52,120 nucleotides of DNA from a virus: positions 1 through 52,120 of the IMG/VR virus record IMGVR_UViG_3300025000_000137; one strand, given 5' to 3'. Below, in pieces: positions 9,307 to 19,183 of this stretch. The position numbers and the translations under genes were made by a program. The stretch's first letter is position 1. Each line of letters begins with the position of its first letter. The notes under the pieces were generated by a model. It searched no databases. It saw only the letters and a list, made by a program, of their open reading frames with translations, and was not told the DNA's origin.

Positions 9307-9626
9307 TAACCAACACTCAAAAGACATTGTATAAGTTATGCGGGGTTAACCCTCTAGATTTTTGGGCTTACACTCCCGCAGAAACTAACATTATGATTGA
9401 AGCAGCAGTTGAAAACCGGAAGGAAGAATCTGATCTAAAATTATCTCTAAACGCTCGGCTTTGTGCTATAATCTACAACGCGAACGGTGTTCAAAAACAG
9501 AATAAGAAACCGTTCGAGATGAAAGACTTTCTTCTAGAGGATAAGAAACGTGTACCTCACTCAGTTGAAGACATTGAGCTAATGATAAGAAATGCTACCA
9601 TCGCAGCAGGTGGAAAAGTAACATGA
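8953..9626 (+). CDS. Tail assembly chaperone, long form by -1 frameshift (gpGT-like)
   Basis: A fusion of about 224 residues is produced if ribosomes slip back one base at C CCT TTA (9285-9291): frame one up to 9291, then from 9291 in the -1 frame to the stop at 9624-9626. The -1 frame is open from well upstream and reads TFGELITNTQKTLYKLCG then VNPLDFWAYTP, a continuous protein-like join. No good ATG starts the second frame on its own, only a TTG at 9327. This arrangement is conserved across long-tailed phages. Confidence 0.8.
9285..9291 (+). other. Programmed -1 frameshift slippery heptamer
   Basis: CCCTTTA in phase C CCT TTA, matching X XXY YYZ, in the overlap of the two chaperone frames and 12 bases before the zero-frame stop. 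Both tRNAs keep first- and second-position pairing after slipping to CCC TTT. Confidence 0.8.
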
Positions 9627-9692
9627 TATACGTTTCTACCTGTTTTTTGCATCAAGAGGGTAGCCTAAATGAGTTAAAAACGGTGATCTAAT

Positions 9693-12212
9693 ATGACAGG
9701 TGGGTTTCTAGGTACTATATCGGCAGATTTAACTTTAAATAATAAAATGGGTTCTACTATAGCCTCTGCTTCTGCCTCGATGAAGAGCATGGAAACCCAG
9801 ATGAAAAAAGTTGGTACATCCCTTGCTACTTCGTTAGATGGACCGATGGCAAAATTAAAAGCGATGCCAGCAGAGACTAAGTACTTAGGTGCTGCACTGT
9901 CTCTCGGCGTTACAGCTCCGCTTCTTGCTTTTGGTACAACTGCCACAAAAACGTTTGCTTCTTTTGATGATGCAATGAGGCAGGTCCAGGCGGTTACAGG
10001 TGCAACCGGCCCACAGTTTCAGGCTCTTACCGCGTTAGCTCGGGAGATGGGCGAAACTACTTCGTTCAAGGCTTCCGAGGCCGCCGAGGCAATGAACTAT
10101 CTCGGTATGGCAGGATTTAAAACAGAAGATATTATCGGGGCTCTCCCTGCTACGCTCGCGCTCGCTCGTGCCGGCGTTCTCGATCTCGGTTCGGCTGCCG
10201 ATATCATGTCCAATGTAATGACAATTTTCGGGATGGAAGCAGAAGAAGCAGGACACGCTGCCGATGTTCTCGCGAAAGTTGCTCATTCCACAAATACAAA
10301 TGTTCAGCAGCTTGGGGAGGCCATGACCTATGCGGGCCCTGTTGCTCATACATTCGGTTTGTCTATGGAAATGACAGCCGCAGCAATGGGTTTGCTCGGT
10401 AATGCAGGTATTCAGGCGAGTATGGCAGGTACTACCCTTAGAGGTATCTTGCAGGAGCTAGTTGCACCCACGAAAGCGAGCATGGATGTATTCACAAAAT
10501 ATGGTCTCACCCTTGAAGATCTGAACCCAAAAGTACACAGCTTAGATGTCATTTTCAAAACCCTGAAAGAATCCGGGATGTCGGATGCTGAGATGTTCAC
10601 GGTTTTTGGACAAAGAGCAGGACCCGGATTACAGGCTCTACTTTCACAGGGTATTGATAAACTAGGCGAGTACTCAATCGAACTTCAAAACGTTGACGGT
10701 TACGCTCAACATGCTTCCGATACAATGGACGCAGGATTCGGTGGGGCACTCCGAATGATGAGTTCCGCGCTCGAAGCATTCTCACTTTCGATGGGAAATA
10801 GGCTCTCGATAATGCTCGAACCCATTGTTATATGGATCAAGAAAGCTGCAACCGCGTTTTCAGATCTCAACCCGCATATTCAGGATGCTATTATAATAAT
10901 AGGTTTATTACTCGCGGCTATCGGCCCTGTTATACTCGGTCTCGCTGTTCTCCCTACGATTGTTGCAGGTGTCTCCGGTGGACTTGTGATGTTAAGCGGT
11001 GCATTCGGCGCAGTTGTTGCAATTCTCTCAGGTGGGATAGTTCCTGTAATCCTTGCCGTAGTTGCAGCCCTCTACATCCTTGAAGAAAAAACCGGACTCG
11101 TAAGCGGGGCTTGGCAGTTTGCCAAAGATGCCTTTGTTATCTTCGCGGATGTGATTTCCAAAGCGATTGTGAAACTTAAGGAAATCATTGTTGAAAATAC
11201 AGAATGGATTCGAGAGGCAGTATCTGATATTATTCCCACCGAAGCAATTGAAAAAGTCACTGAATGGTATAATACAATAAAATCAGCATTTGGTGAAGCA
11301 GGAGAAATTGTTCACGAACGCGCCGATGGAATCCGCGAGGAAAACAAAAAAACCTCAGAATCGTTCGATTTGTACTCTGATGTTGATATGTCAGGGACAA
11401 AGGACGAAATCACGTCTGTAGAAAAACTACTTGGGAGTCTATCACCTGAAGTAACAGAAAACACCGAACTCTTAACAGATATGGGCGACGTGCCCATGAG
11501 CGGGACAATTTCAGAAATTGAATCTGTTGATTCCGCGATGCAAAACGCAGGGAGTACCGGGAAAGAACTAAAGTACATAATATCAGATGCCGGAAACGTG
11601 AGAATGGACGGTACCAATTCTCAAATCTCGTTAGTCGATGAGAATGGAAAAACTACAGCACTTACAATCAAAGAACTTGAATCTTATTTAGAACAGTCTG
11701 GAAACGTCAGCCAGGGTGGAACAATCGGGCAATTAGCACTCGTAGACAGTACCGGGAAAGTAGTAAATCTCACAACCGAGCAGATGATATCTCTCTTGCA
11801 GAATGCAGGAAATCAGCCGATGTCAGCGACTATTGCCGGTTGGAACGGAATAACAAATGCTGAGATCGCAGCTACGTCACAGGCTTATAAATTTATTGAT
11901 GCTGCAACGCTGGCAAATACTCGGATAGGTGCGGCATTAAAAACAACTCAGGAAATGGCTGGAAATATAGCCGCACTTGCAGGCAAATGGAATCTCACGG
12001 CCGATTTGGGAGTGACATCGAGTGGTGGGAAAGGGACAGGCGAGGGGAACGTAAAAGTAGTAAGTTCAGTTACACAAGCATCCCAAAAAACAGCGAGTGA
12101 AACGGCAACGAGAGCAGCTAATACCACGGTCTATAACAACAATGTAAAAATTAACACTGTAAATAATAACGGGTCAAACACATCAAATACAAAAACGAAG
12201 GCGGTTGTATAA
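9693..12212 (+). CDS. Tail tape measure protein
   Basis: 839 residues. Residues about 80-330 match the phage TP901-type tape-measure domain (F-A-S-F-D-D-A-M-R, GETTSFKASEAAEAMNYLGMAG, AGTTLRGILQEL, VFGQRAGPGLQALL). Residues about 395-462 hold two to three hydrophobic segments for membrane passage. Residues about 560-715 carry five degenerate copies of M-S/D-G-T...I..VD. The C-terminus is Asn/Thr-rich. GGTGATCT precedes the ATG, a very strong ribosome site. It sets tail length and is ejected at infection. A segment of it recurs as a separate gene at 22047-22421. Confidence 0.93.
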   Translation: MTGGFLGTISADLTLNNKMGSTIASASASMKSMETQMKKVGTSLATSLDGPMAKLKAMPAETKYLGAALSLGVTAPLLAFGTTATKTFASFDDAMRQVQAVTGATGPQFQALTALAREMGETTSFKASEAAEAMNYLGMAGFKTEDIIGALPATLALARAGVLDLGSAADIMSNVMTIFGMEAEEAGHAADVLAKVAHSTNTNVQQLGEAMTYAGPVAHTFGLSMEMTAAAMGLLGNAGIQASMAGTTLRGILQELVAPTKASMDVFTKYGLTLEDLNPKVHSLDVIFKTLKESGMSDAEMFTVFGQRAGPGLQALLSQGIDKLGEYSIELQNVDGYAQHASDTMDAGFGGALRMMSSALEAFSLSMGNRLSIMLEPIVIWIKKAATAFSDLNPHIQDAIIIIGLLLAAIGPVILGLAVLPTIVAGVSGGLVMLSGAFGAVVAILSGGIVPVILAVVAALYILEEKTGLVSGAWQFAKDAFVIFADVISKAIVKLKEIIVENTEWIREAVSDIIPTEAIEKVTEWYNTIKSAFGEAGEIVHERADGIREENKKTSESFDLYSDVDMSGTKDEITSVEKLLGSLSPEVTENTELLTDMGDVPMSGTISEIESVDSAMQNAGSTGKELKYIISDAGNVRMDGTNSQISLVDENGKTTALTIKELESYLEQSGNVSQGGTIGQLALVDSTGKVVNLTTEQMISLLQNAGNQPMSATIAGWNGITNAEIAATSQAYKFIDAATLANTRIGAALKTTQEMAGNIAALAGKWNLTADLGVTSSGGKGTGEGNVKVVSSVTQASQKTASETATRAANTTVYNNNVKINTVNNNGSNTSNTKTKAVV

Positions 12213-15200
12213 TGACAGTCTACACGGTCGGTTCGTCCGGCACAGATTACACGGTCGACGGAACAAATGATCACGTTGAAATTAATTCTGCACTGTCAGC
12301 CGTCGCAGGTACAGGAGATACCGTATATCTGAAGGGCCCGCTAACATACGATATCCAGGACTCAATTCTAGCGGGTTCAGACTGTGTTTTCATGGGCGAT
12401 TCCACTGCAAAATTAAAATTAAACAACTCTCTAATGTGGGAAACCATGAAACCTGTTATCGGGCAGAGGGGCGGGATTGGAACAGCTACACGAAATTTAG
12501 AAATTTATGGCTTTGAAATTGACGCAAATGCAGCTAACCTTATTCATGCAGGTACTGGTAGCCCTGAGCGAGTTTGGGGCAACGGATATTATAACTGCAT
12601 CCACATCCAGGGAAGTTCCTCAAATTTTGTTGAGAATATTAACCTCCATGATCTCACGCTGCATGATTCTCTAGGCGACGGTCCACGAATCACATACGGG
12701 AATAATATCAAAGTTAGCAATTGCTCGATGTATAATCTTGGTCATTCATCAATATATTTTACAGAGGTCGTCGGCGGGGAAGTCTGGAACAATGCTATCC
12801 AGCATATCGTTAATGCAGGCATCAGGACAGATAATTCACAAAACATTTCAATTCATAATAACGATCTCACCGATTGGGTAGGTACGACCTCGTTCCCGAA
12901 GCATGGATCAAATGCAATCCAGATCGGAAACCAGCCCGCCTCATCTGGCCGCACTCGCCTAACTCAGGAGATATCCATTTTTGATAATAACATTGCAGGA
13001 GGGCTAACAGGTATCTGCATGATGGATGCACTTGGCACAGCAGGCTCAACCCCTCAAACTGTTAATGTTTATAACAATGTCATTGAGGATTCAGGCTCCT
13101 GTACATGGGCGAAATATATAGCAGGGATATCAGTCTGGGCATGGGGTGAAGGGCTCAACGTTGAATATAACACAATTCAGAATAATTACGGTGCCGGACT
13201 CTTAGTTTATAATGCCGTTTCAACCGGGAATAAAATATATTTCACACATAATAATATCACAGGGACGAAAGCGACACTTGCCACGAACCCTGCATATATG
13301 TTAGGGGTGACTGGCTACGGCGCTCTTAACATGGTTCCCTCTGCGCTTTCGGTAGTTGCCGAAAACAATTATAATTTGAATAATGTCTCAGGTGATTATT
13401 ATCAAATAACACCCAGATTTGAATCAACCACTCCAAATGGAGATAAACCTGGTAGCCCTGACGATCAGTACACACCTGAAAGATACATTCCCCCGATTCG
13501 GATAATTCAAGAAGAGTTGACTGATTATTACATAGAGGGACAGCCAAAATTAGGCTATATAAACGGGGTCCCGTTTTATTGGCAGGAAAAGGATATTGAT
13601 GTCTCTCGATCCGTTGGACAGGATAAAGCCCCCGGTGTGCCGGGGTGGTCACTAACCGACTTTGATTTTGAGGGCGCAGAACTTGTTTTCGATTGTTATT
13701 CGTTTTCTTTAGATGATCTCTATGAGGTTATCGCTGCTTTTTACGATAATTCTCGCGGTAGATCAAAACTAGAATTAGGTGGACCCTACGTAGGCTATCA
13801 AGTGAGAGGGACAACTACCAATCACTCATCAAAATTGAGACTGCAATCTGTTATCCCTGAAAACGCTCACCCGTACTCTATTTTGTTCACAATGGATAAA
13901 CCATACATGGAAAGTACAACAAAAAGAGTACGCAGCAGGACAGTTTATGGTTCTACTCAGTGGACTTCCGATGATACGTATGCCGGGAATCTCATTAAAA
14001 ATGCATCTTTTGAAAATTGGCATACTTCCGGGACTCTAACATGGGAAACGGAAACGGCAGCTGCAGAAACAGCCCTTAAAAATGTGAAATGGGCGAGAGA
14101 ATTAAGGCAGTTTTGCGCGGTCGGTGATGCATCTATCCAGATCTCTTCCGATGGTGACTCGTGGAGTATTCCGAGTTCTTTACCCGCAAATTCCGGTAAC
14201 AGTTGGCGCGGGCTTGCGTGGGGATCAACCACCGGAATAGACCCCGTAGACCCTGAAAATATTCTTCCTGGTAGATGGGTGGCAACCTCAATAACGGGAA
14301 CAGGGAACCGTATTGCAACCTCGGTAGATGGTGAAACATGGATTGAGCGAACTTCTATCCCGGATAATAATTGGGGCTCAGTTTGTTACATCCGAGATGA
14401 TGATGAAGGAATTTATCGTTATGTCGCGGTTGCTTATTCAGGCTCTGACAGAGTCATGTACTCAGATGACGGCGGGGAAACATGGACAGCGGTAGCATCC
14501 GCAGATGAAGTTAATCTCTGGCGCACTGTGTGTTATTCTGACAGCCTAAAAAGAGTTGTAGCACTCGCCTACAATGGCACATCAGGGTATCGTGCTATGT
14601 ACTCTGATGACTACGGCGAGACATGGACTATTGCCGCAACCCCTACTGCTCCTGGTAACAGAACGTGGATAGATATTACATGGTTTGAAAATATAGGGCT
14701 ATTCGTTGCAGTTTCAGACACAGAGGATATAAATCAGGTAATGACCTCCCCAGACGGTGAAACATGGACTTATCAAACCACTCCTATAGGGGGCTCGACT
14801 GTCACACCCGGAGGTGGAGACATTGAAACGACTACATACACGACTGACACAGGAATTGTGTATAGTTCGGCTGCTACTGCATACAGTTCAGCGGCTACGA
14901 GTCTCGAGCTTACCGTAGAACTCCCTGCATTGACGGATGGTAATATCTACAGATTAGATCAGGTTTCCTGCCAGCTCAGAACCGCACTTGCGGGGAAAAC
15001 GGGATATCTAAAAGTAACTATTCAGGCGGCCTCACTCTATTCAGGGGTCGAAACAACAGTTGCAGAATGGGCTAATAATACTACCACGTATATTCAAAAA
15101 TCACTCGACGTAGCAATAGAATCCGCTACAGATGAAATAGTGACTCTAAAATACTACATGAAAACGAGTGATACAAATTATAGAGCCTATGCTACGCTCC

Positions 15201-17050
15201 TTGGATACAAGGTTACAGTCACAAGTACGTCAGATGGTTCCGTTTCATACTCATACAACAAATGGAGGGGCATTACTGCGGCTCCCGAACTCGGGCTCCT
15301 GGTAGCTGTCGCGGAAAGTGGAACAGGTAACAGGTTCATGTACTCGATTGATGCAGTGACATGGCTTATTGGCTCAGGTGCGCCTGATTCCGCTTGGCAG
15401 TCGATTTGTTATTCTTTGTATCTCAACGAATTCGTATCCGTCGGCTCAGCAGGGGCTATAATGTCAGCTTCCGATTATGGGACAATCCAGGACGTAGCCC
15501 CGGCAAACTGGACGTATGTTTCACCAGGACAAACGAGAAGTGATTCAATCGCGCATGATGGCGTTTATTCTCTGACCATCACAGGGGATGGAGCAACCGA
15601 AGACAGAGGCCAAATCAAACAGTATGTCTCGTTTGAGGCAGGAGTTTCATATGTTCTTTCTGCGTGGGGTGCAGCCGAAGGACTCACACATGGAAAGCTG
15701 GCAGTTGATGTCTTTGCAGGAAACTCGATAATCAAACAGTTAGTCTGGGATGTTGACGGCGATTATTCAAATAATTATTCTACTATAAAATTTGATGTCG
15801 CGCCTACTGATGCTCATTTGAGAATACACGCTACTGATACGCTTAACGCAGGCGGTACGGTCTACTGTGACGATGTTCTCTTGTGTAGAGCTTCCGACTT
15901 TGAACTAGGAACAACGGGCAGTGATATTGTAACCCTCGGAAAAGTTGACGTTGTCCCGGACGTGGAAATTAGAGGATTATCTGCGGGAAGCTCAACGGAA
16001 ATAGAAGGGCAGAAGATTTCCTATGTGGATGATATAAACACGTGGTCGACTGCTACAACGGCTTACAGTCTGCAAAAAACCATAACGCTTCCGGCAATCT
16101 CAAATGCAGCTTACCGGATTGACGAACTCAGCGCACAACTGAGAGTCTCGAATGCTTCCGCTTTTGGGTATATCATGATTTCAATTCAGGCTACCAGCCT
16201 ATTTGGGGGTAGCGAAACTCCAATCGCTGAATATGGTACACAATCGACTACATATCTACAAAAAAGGTATGTATTGCCGTATACATTGCAGACCGCTCAG
16301 AATGAAGCAATCACGATCAAATACTATCTCAGAACAAACAACGCGACCTATCGAGCATATGCAACTAATCTAGGTTATGTTGCAACTCAGATTGTGAAAT
16401 CAGTCACGAGCGGAGCAATCTCTCTCTATAACACAATGGATACATTAAAAGTAATGGAATGTTGCAATGAACTGAAACCGCTCTGTTCTCTGAGAATAAA
16501 CGCAGACGAATCAGGGTTTTTTAAATATTCCGATCCACTCAGTGATGATTCTTTCTTATCTGTTGTTTCGGATTCAGGGTACATAGACTATGACGGCGAT
16601 ATAAAATATCTCTTGTTCACGGCTGCTGGATTCCTAACATACCGGTTTGATGTTAAATTCCCAATTTCCGGAGTTCCTTTTGTGGTCCTGAGTGTGATAA
16701 ACGGAGCACCACAGATTTATATCGCAGAAGATGTGGACGGGTCTCCTGGTTCCTGGGTTCCGATCATGGGAAACTCTACGGAAGTAATAGATACAGCGCA
16801 GGCATATAGACTACTCGAAACTGCAACTCTTGATCTAAACGGAAAAACGAAGTTCCACCTGAAGATAACATCTGATAATCCAAACTTCCTGAGTATCAAT
16901 TCGATATTCCTATATGCTGATTTGGTAACGATTGATGCAGAACGACCTAAGATATATAAAGGAGTTGTGAACACCTTTGCAGCTCTTGTAGATGGTCAAT
17001 CAAGTGCAGTAATCACTCTCGATTATAGAGACAAAAATATCCTGGTGTAA
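12212..17050 (+). CDS. Giant tail-tip/receptor protein: beta-helix, Dit-like, nested propeller and binding domains
   Basis: 1612 residues. Order seen: right-handed beta-helix with NN-rich turns (about 15-400); a Dit-like distal tail segment (about 428-575, IRIIQEEL to TMDKPY); the start of a jelly-roll binding domain (NLIKNASFENW, about 590); six Asp-box motifs S-x-D-x-G-x-x-W (near 645, 704, 750, 796, 845 and 1043) of a sialidase-like propeller; a beta-sandwich at about 875-1010 that recurs at about 1272-1400; resumption of the jelly roll at about 1095 (ANWTYVSPG, HDGVYSLTITG); and a C-terminal beta domain. Position after the tape measure supports a tail-tip, host-binding role. Confidence 0.8.
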   Translation: MTVYTVGSSGTDYTVDGTNDHVEINSALSAVAGTGDTVYLKGPLTYDIQDSILAGSDCVFMGDSTAKLKLNNSLMWETMKPVIGQRGGIGTATRNLEIYGFEIDANAANLIHAGTGSPERVWGNGYYNCIHIQGSSSNFVENINLHDLTLHDSLGDGPRITYGNNIKVSNCSMYNLGHSSIYFTEVVGGEVWNNAIQHIVNAGIRTDNSQNISIHNNDLTDWVGTTSFPKHGSNAIQIGNQPASSGRTRLTQEISIFDNNIAGGLTGICMMDALGTAGSTPQTVNVYNNVIEDSGSCTWAKYIAGISVWAWGEGLNVEYNTIQNNYGAGLLVYNAVSTGNKIYFTHNNITGTKATLATNPAYMLGVTGYGALNMVPSALSVVAENNYNLNNVSGDYYQITPRFESTTPNGDKPGSPDDQYTPERYIPPIRIIQEELTDYYIEGQPKLGYINGVPFYWQEKDIDVSRSVGQDKAPGVPGWSLTDFDFEGAELVFDCYSFSLDDLYEVIAAFYDNSRGRSKLELGGPYVGYQVRGTTTNHSSKLRLQSVIPENAHPYSILFTMDKPYMESTTKRVRSRTVYGSTQWTSDDTYAGNLIKNASFENWHTSGTLTWETETAAAETALKNVKWARELRQFCAVGDASIQISSDGDSWSIPSSLPANSGNSWRGLAWGSTTGIDPVDPENILPGRWVATSITGTGNRIATSVDGETWIERTSIPDNNWGSVCYIRDDDEGIYRYVAVAYSGSDRVMYSDDGGETWTAVASADEVNLWRTVCYSDSLKRVVALAYNGTSGYRAMYSDDYGETWTIAATPTAPGNRTWIDITWFENIGLFVAVSDTEDINQVMTSPDGETWTYQTTPIGGSTVTPGGGDIETTTYTTDTGIVYSSAATAYSSAATSLELTVELPALTDGNIYRLDQVSCQLRTALAGKTGYLKVTIQAASLYSGVETTVAEWANNTTTYIQKSLDVAIESATDEIVTLKYYMKTSDTNYRAYATLLGYKVTVTSTSDGSVSYSYNKWRGITAAPELGLLVAVAESGTGNRFMYSIDAVTWLIGSGAPDSAWQSICYSLYLNEFVSVGSAGAIMSASDYGTIQDVAPANWTYVSPGQTRSDSIAHDGVYSLTITGDGATEDRGQIKQYVSFEAGVSYVLSAWGAAEGLTHGKLAVDVFAGNSIIKQLVWDVDGDYSNNYSTIKFDVAPTDAHLRIHATDTLNAGGTVYCDDVLLCRASDFELGTTGSDIVTLGKVDVVPDVEIRGLSAGSSTEIEGQKISYVDDINTWSTATTAYSLQKTITLPAISNAAYRIDELSAQLRVSNASAFGYIMISIQATSLFGGSETPIAEYGTQSTTYLQKRYVLPYTLQTAQNEAITIKYYLRTNNATYRAYATNLGYVATQIVKSVTSGAISLYNTMDTLKVMECCNELKPLCSLRINADESGFFKYSDPLSDDSFLSVVSDSGYIDYDGDIKYLLFTAAGFLTYRFDVKFPISGVPFVVLSVINGAPQIYIAEDVDGSPGSWVPIMGNSTEVIDTAQAYRLLETATLDLNGKTKFHLKITSDNPNFLSINSIFLYADLVTIDAERPKIYKGVVNTFAALVDGQSSAVITLDYRDKNILV

Positions 17051-17052
17051 CC

Positions 17053-18204
17053 ATGTATCGAATTGTGAATACTCGGCTTGTAATCGAGAAGCCCACGACA
17101 CACGAGAAATATTATCCTCCTGTTATAAGAGCATCAACTCAGCAGACATATCCGTTTTCAGTATCATACGCGGATATCGAAATTGTTTCAAATACACAGG
17201 CCGGAACATCAGGGTATATCGGGCAAGTCCGCTTTGACGATATTGTCAGGTTACAGGTTTCAATCAAATATAACCCGTATCAGAAGACAGTATGGCAGGA
17301 TATCTTTGAAGGGCGAATAATGGATATGTCCTCTCAATTTGGGAATTCTAATAATGTTACATTGTTCTGCCAGGGACACGAGGTAGAAGCAGAAACCGCA
17401 GTCATCGAAGAGGACTATTCTTTTGCGACTGCGACGGATGCAAGGAGCGTGCTGTCTTACTTTTCAAAGTATTTGTCCAGACTGTCATATTCTGCTTCTT
17501 ATGCGGATACCGGGACATCGTTCCCAACATACGATTCGACAGCTAATCAAACATACATGAGAGATCTATTCTCAGACATGGAAGCAGTATCTGGCTACAA
17601 TTGGGCCGTCAAAGTGGTTCCCACGTATTCAAGCGGGAATCTCAGTACTCGATATATTCAGTGGCGGGAGATGTCACAAACTGCAAGCGAACAGTATAAA
17701 GTAATAGAGGGAACATCCCGGATGCTCAGTGCTGATTTTGAGGTTGCCGGGAAGGGTGTAAGAACGGCATATAGAATCTATGGTGATACTCCTGAAGGGG
17801 GCAGTCAATACACAGGGTATGCGTCAGACGCGGCGCTGATCTCCCTATATGGAAAACGTACAGAGGTGGATACTCAGACATGGATTCAGTCTAACAGTCT
17901 CGCGGCTGCAATTGCAGCAGGACAGCTTTCAGAGTGGAAAACTCCTGAAGTTTCCGGGCAGGTTGAGCTTATAGGAACTCCCGAAGCTGAAATAGGAGAT
18001 TTAGTATATTGTAAGATTCCATCCGAAGAATTGAACGGCGCATCAGTTGATGGCAATTTTACCGTTTACAGGGTTAATCATGAGATTGATAGGAATTCTT
18101 TTAAAACGTATTTAGATCTAGGCAAGGTTAAAAAATCAATATATGATTATATTGGTCAAGTATCGACAGTAGCAAAAACTTGTAAGAAAAATCAGATAGG
18201 ATAA
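17053..18204 (+). CDS. Baseplate hub / tail-associated protein
   Basis: 383 residues with the build of phage tail hub proteins (T4 gp27/Tal-like): N-terminal beta barrel with FEGRIMDMSSQFG, a middle domain with EDYSFATATDARSVLSYF, and a C-terminal beta domain ending FKTYLDLGKVKKSIYDYI. Such proteins close the tail tube below the distal tail protein. It is the last gene of the plus-strand structural operon. Its stop codon lies inside a 25-base repeat described at 18202. Confidence 0.7.
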   Translation: MYRIVNTRLVIEKPTTHEKYYPPVIRASTQQTYPFSVSYADIEIVSNTQAGTSGYIGQVRFDDIVRLQVSIKYNPYQKTVWQDIFEGRIMDMSSQFGNSNNVTLFCQGHEVEAETAVIEEDYSFATATDARSVLSYFSKYLSRLSYSASYADTGTSFPTYDSTANQTYMRDLFSDMEAVSGYNWAVKVVPTYSSGNLSTRYIQWREMSQTASEQYKVIEGTSRMLSADFEVAGKGVRTAYRIYGDTPEGGSQYTGYASDAALISLYGKRTEVDTQTWIQSNSLAAAIAAGQLSEWKTPEVSGQVELIGTPEAEIGDLVYCKIPSEELNGASVDGNFTVYRVNHEIDRNSFKTYLDLGKVKKSIYDYIGQVSTVAKTCKKNQIG

Positions 18205-18266
18205 ACTGAGTAACTTAAATAATATTATTGGAAGATAAGAAAAAAATGGTGGAAATTTTGGTAATT
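18202..18266 (+). pseudogene. Collapsed remnant of a second RHH regulator locus
   Basis: Bases 18202-18226 match 19142-19166 (25 positions, one mismatch), the region just upstream of the RHH gene at 19184. Bases 18224-18266 match the 3' end of that same gene (19501-19545), with a small indel and a few substitutions. So the promoter-proximal and terminal ends of a paralogous copy are fused with the middle deleted. Confidence 0.6.
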
Positions 18267-18274
18267 TATTCTTT

Positions 18275-18442
18275 TTACCATTTATTTTTAAATCCGTGCT
18301 CGCAAGAATGATCCAGATATCGAATGTCCTCAAAATGTTCAGATTCACTATTTTCACATTCTCCTGATTGTGCGCCTCTCCGTTTCCAGTGATCACAATT
18401 GCAGCAGATTTCCCTGTTAAGAAATTCTTGGAGATCTAACAT
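18275..18442 (-). CDS. Small Cys-rich protein
   Basis: 55 residues beginning MLDLQEFLNREICCNCDHWKR, with a CCxxC cluster and a later Cys/His pair (SCEHGF) that could bind zinc. GAGG lies 7 bases before the ATG. It is the last gene of a three-gene minus-strand group (ParB-like, zinc ribbon, this gene). The family is not recognised; it resembles other small C-x-x-C-x-x-W-K proteins in this window, such as 42210-42389. Confidence 0.55.
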   Translation of the reverse strand: MLDLQEFLNREICCNCDHWKRRGAQSGECENSESEHFEDIRYLDHSCEHGFKNKW

Positions 18443-18462
18443 TTTATTTCCTCTTTTATTCT

Positions 18463-18645
18463 CTATTCATCCCATGTTTGATATTTGCATTTTCTGCAAT
18501 GCCATCCATAAGGCACTTTCCCCTTTTTCCAATCCTGCGCGGTTTCATACGAGCGTTTTAAGTCCGCTTCACAATATGGGCATGTTGGGCGGTTTGAATC
18601 TTCACCGTGTTTACCTCTGCCCTTGTAATGAATTCGTGTTTCCAT
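18463..18645 (-). CDS. Small zinc-ribbon protein
   Basis: 60 residues with two CxxC knuckles (CPYCEAD and CRKCKYQTWD) separated by a helix and G-W, a zinc ribbon. The GWxCxKCxY pattern recurs at 36682-36891 and in the C-terminus of 43107-43457, so these are related. It ends with TAG, rare in this window. It overlaps nothing but starts right after the ParB-like gene (AGGAATTGATATG), so it is coupled to it. A nucleic-acid or protein-binding role is inferred. Confidence 0.7.
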   Translation of the reverse strand: METRIHYKGRGKHGEDSNRPTCPYCEADLKRSYETAQDWKKGKVPYGWHCRKCKYQTWDE

Positions 18646-18646
18646 A

Positions 18647-19045
18647 TCAATTCCTTACAATAGTTACTATGTGGATTATTTCAGCAAAGATTTCTTTTTC
18701 CTTTCTTGCTTTTGCAGATGCATATCTCCTATGCCCATTGAAAAGCCGGTATTTCCCATTTTCAATGCAGCTAACATCTACGGGTGGAGCCTGAGTTGTT
18801 TGATCTTTATAGACTGGTACTTTTTTGAGTGATTCTGAGCTTTCCGTGATGTCTCTTATTTTTATAAGTTTCATTTCGTGGTAGAGCATCTTGTTACCAT
18901 TCCAAGAAAGATAATCTGCACCTATGAGATGGGATGCATCTGTCCCTTCTGTGTATCCCAATGCTTTGTTAGTGTTTTCCCATAGTTCATCTATCGAGAG
19001 AGTTGATTCAATTTTTAGCCCGTTGTTAGTTTTAAACTCGATCAT
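18647..19045 (-). CDS. Small ParB/sulfiredoxin-fold protein
   Basis: 132 residues. The C-terminal half carries the ParB N-terminal-domain signature: VPVYKDQ, then a short spacer and NGHRRYASAKARKEKEIFAEI, where GHRR is the conserved nucleotide-binding motif. No DNA-binding helix-turn-helix domain follows, so it is not a full partition protein. It is divergent from the RHH regulator at 19184, with AT-rich repeats between them that look like an operator. Its role is unknown. Confidence 0.7.
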   Translation of the reverse strand: MIEFKTNNGLKIESTLSIDELWENTNKALGYTEGTDASHLIGADYLSWNGNKMLYHEMKLIKIRDITESSESLKKVPVYKDQTTQAPPVDVSCIENGKYRLFNGHRRYASAKARKEKEIFAEIIHIVTIVRN

Positions 19046-19183
19046 TCGTATCAGTCCTGTGCTCTTTGCACAATATACTATACACTTGCATACTATATAT
19101 AGTTTACTACATACTGTATTAAGTGTGCAATTGAATCATACTAAACTGAGCAACTTAAATAATATTTGTTCAAATTACTAAAT
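19046..19183. promoter_or_regulatory. Divergent promoter/operator with inverted repeats
   Basis: The gap between the ParB-like gene and the RHH gene holds TTGCACA (19066-19072) inverted against TGTGCAA (19124-19130), ACACTT against AAGTGT, several CATACT repeats, and TATATATAGTTTAC, which is also found near 24127. TATA-like elements are available for both directions. It is a plausible autoregulatory site for the RHH protein. Confidence 0.45.

Noticed and set aside
18136-18396. Long minus-strand frame across the end of the hub gene
   Set aside because: It is antisense to the hub gene's 3' end, lies in the shadow of the Cys-rich gene 18275-18442, and has no ribosome site.
18463-18645. Pyrrolysine read-through at the TAG of the zinc ribbon
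   Set aside because: Read-through meets a second TAG after eight codons and then an unrelated frame; no protein-like continuation.
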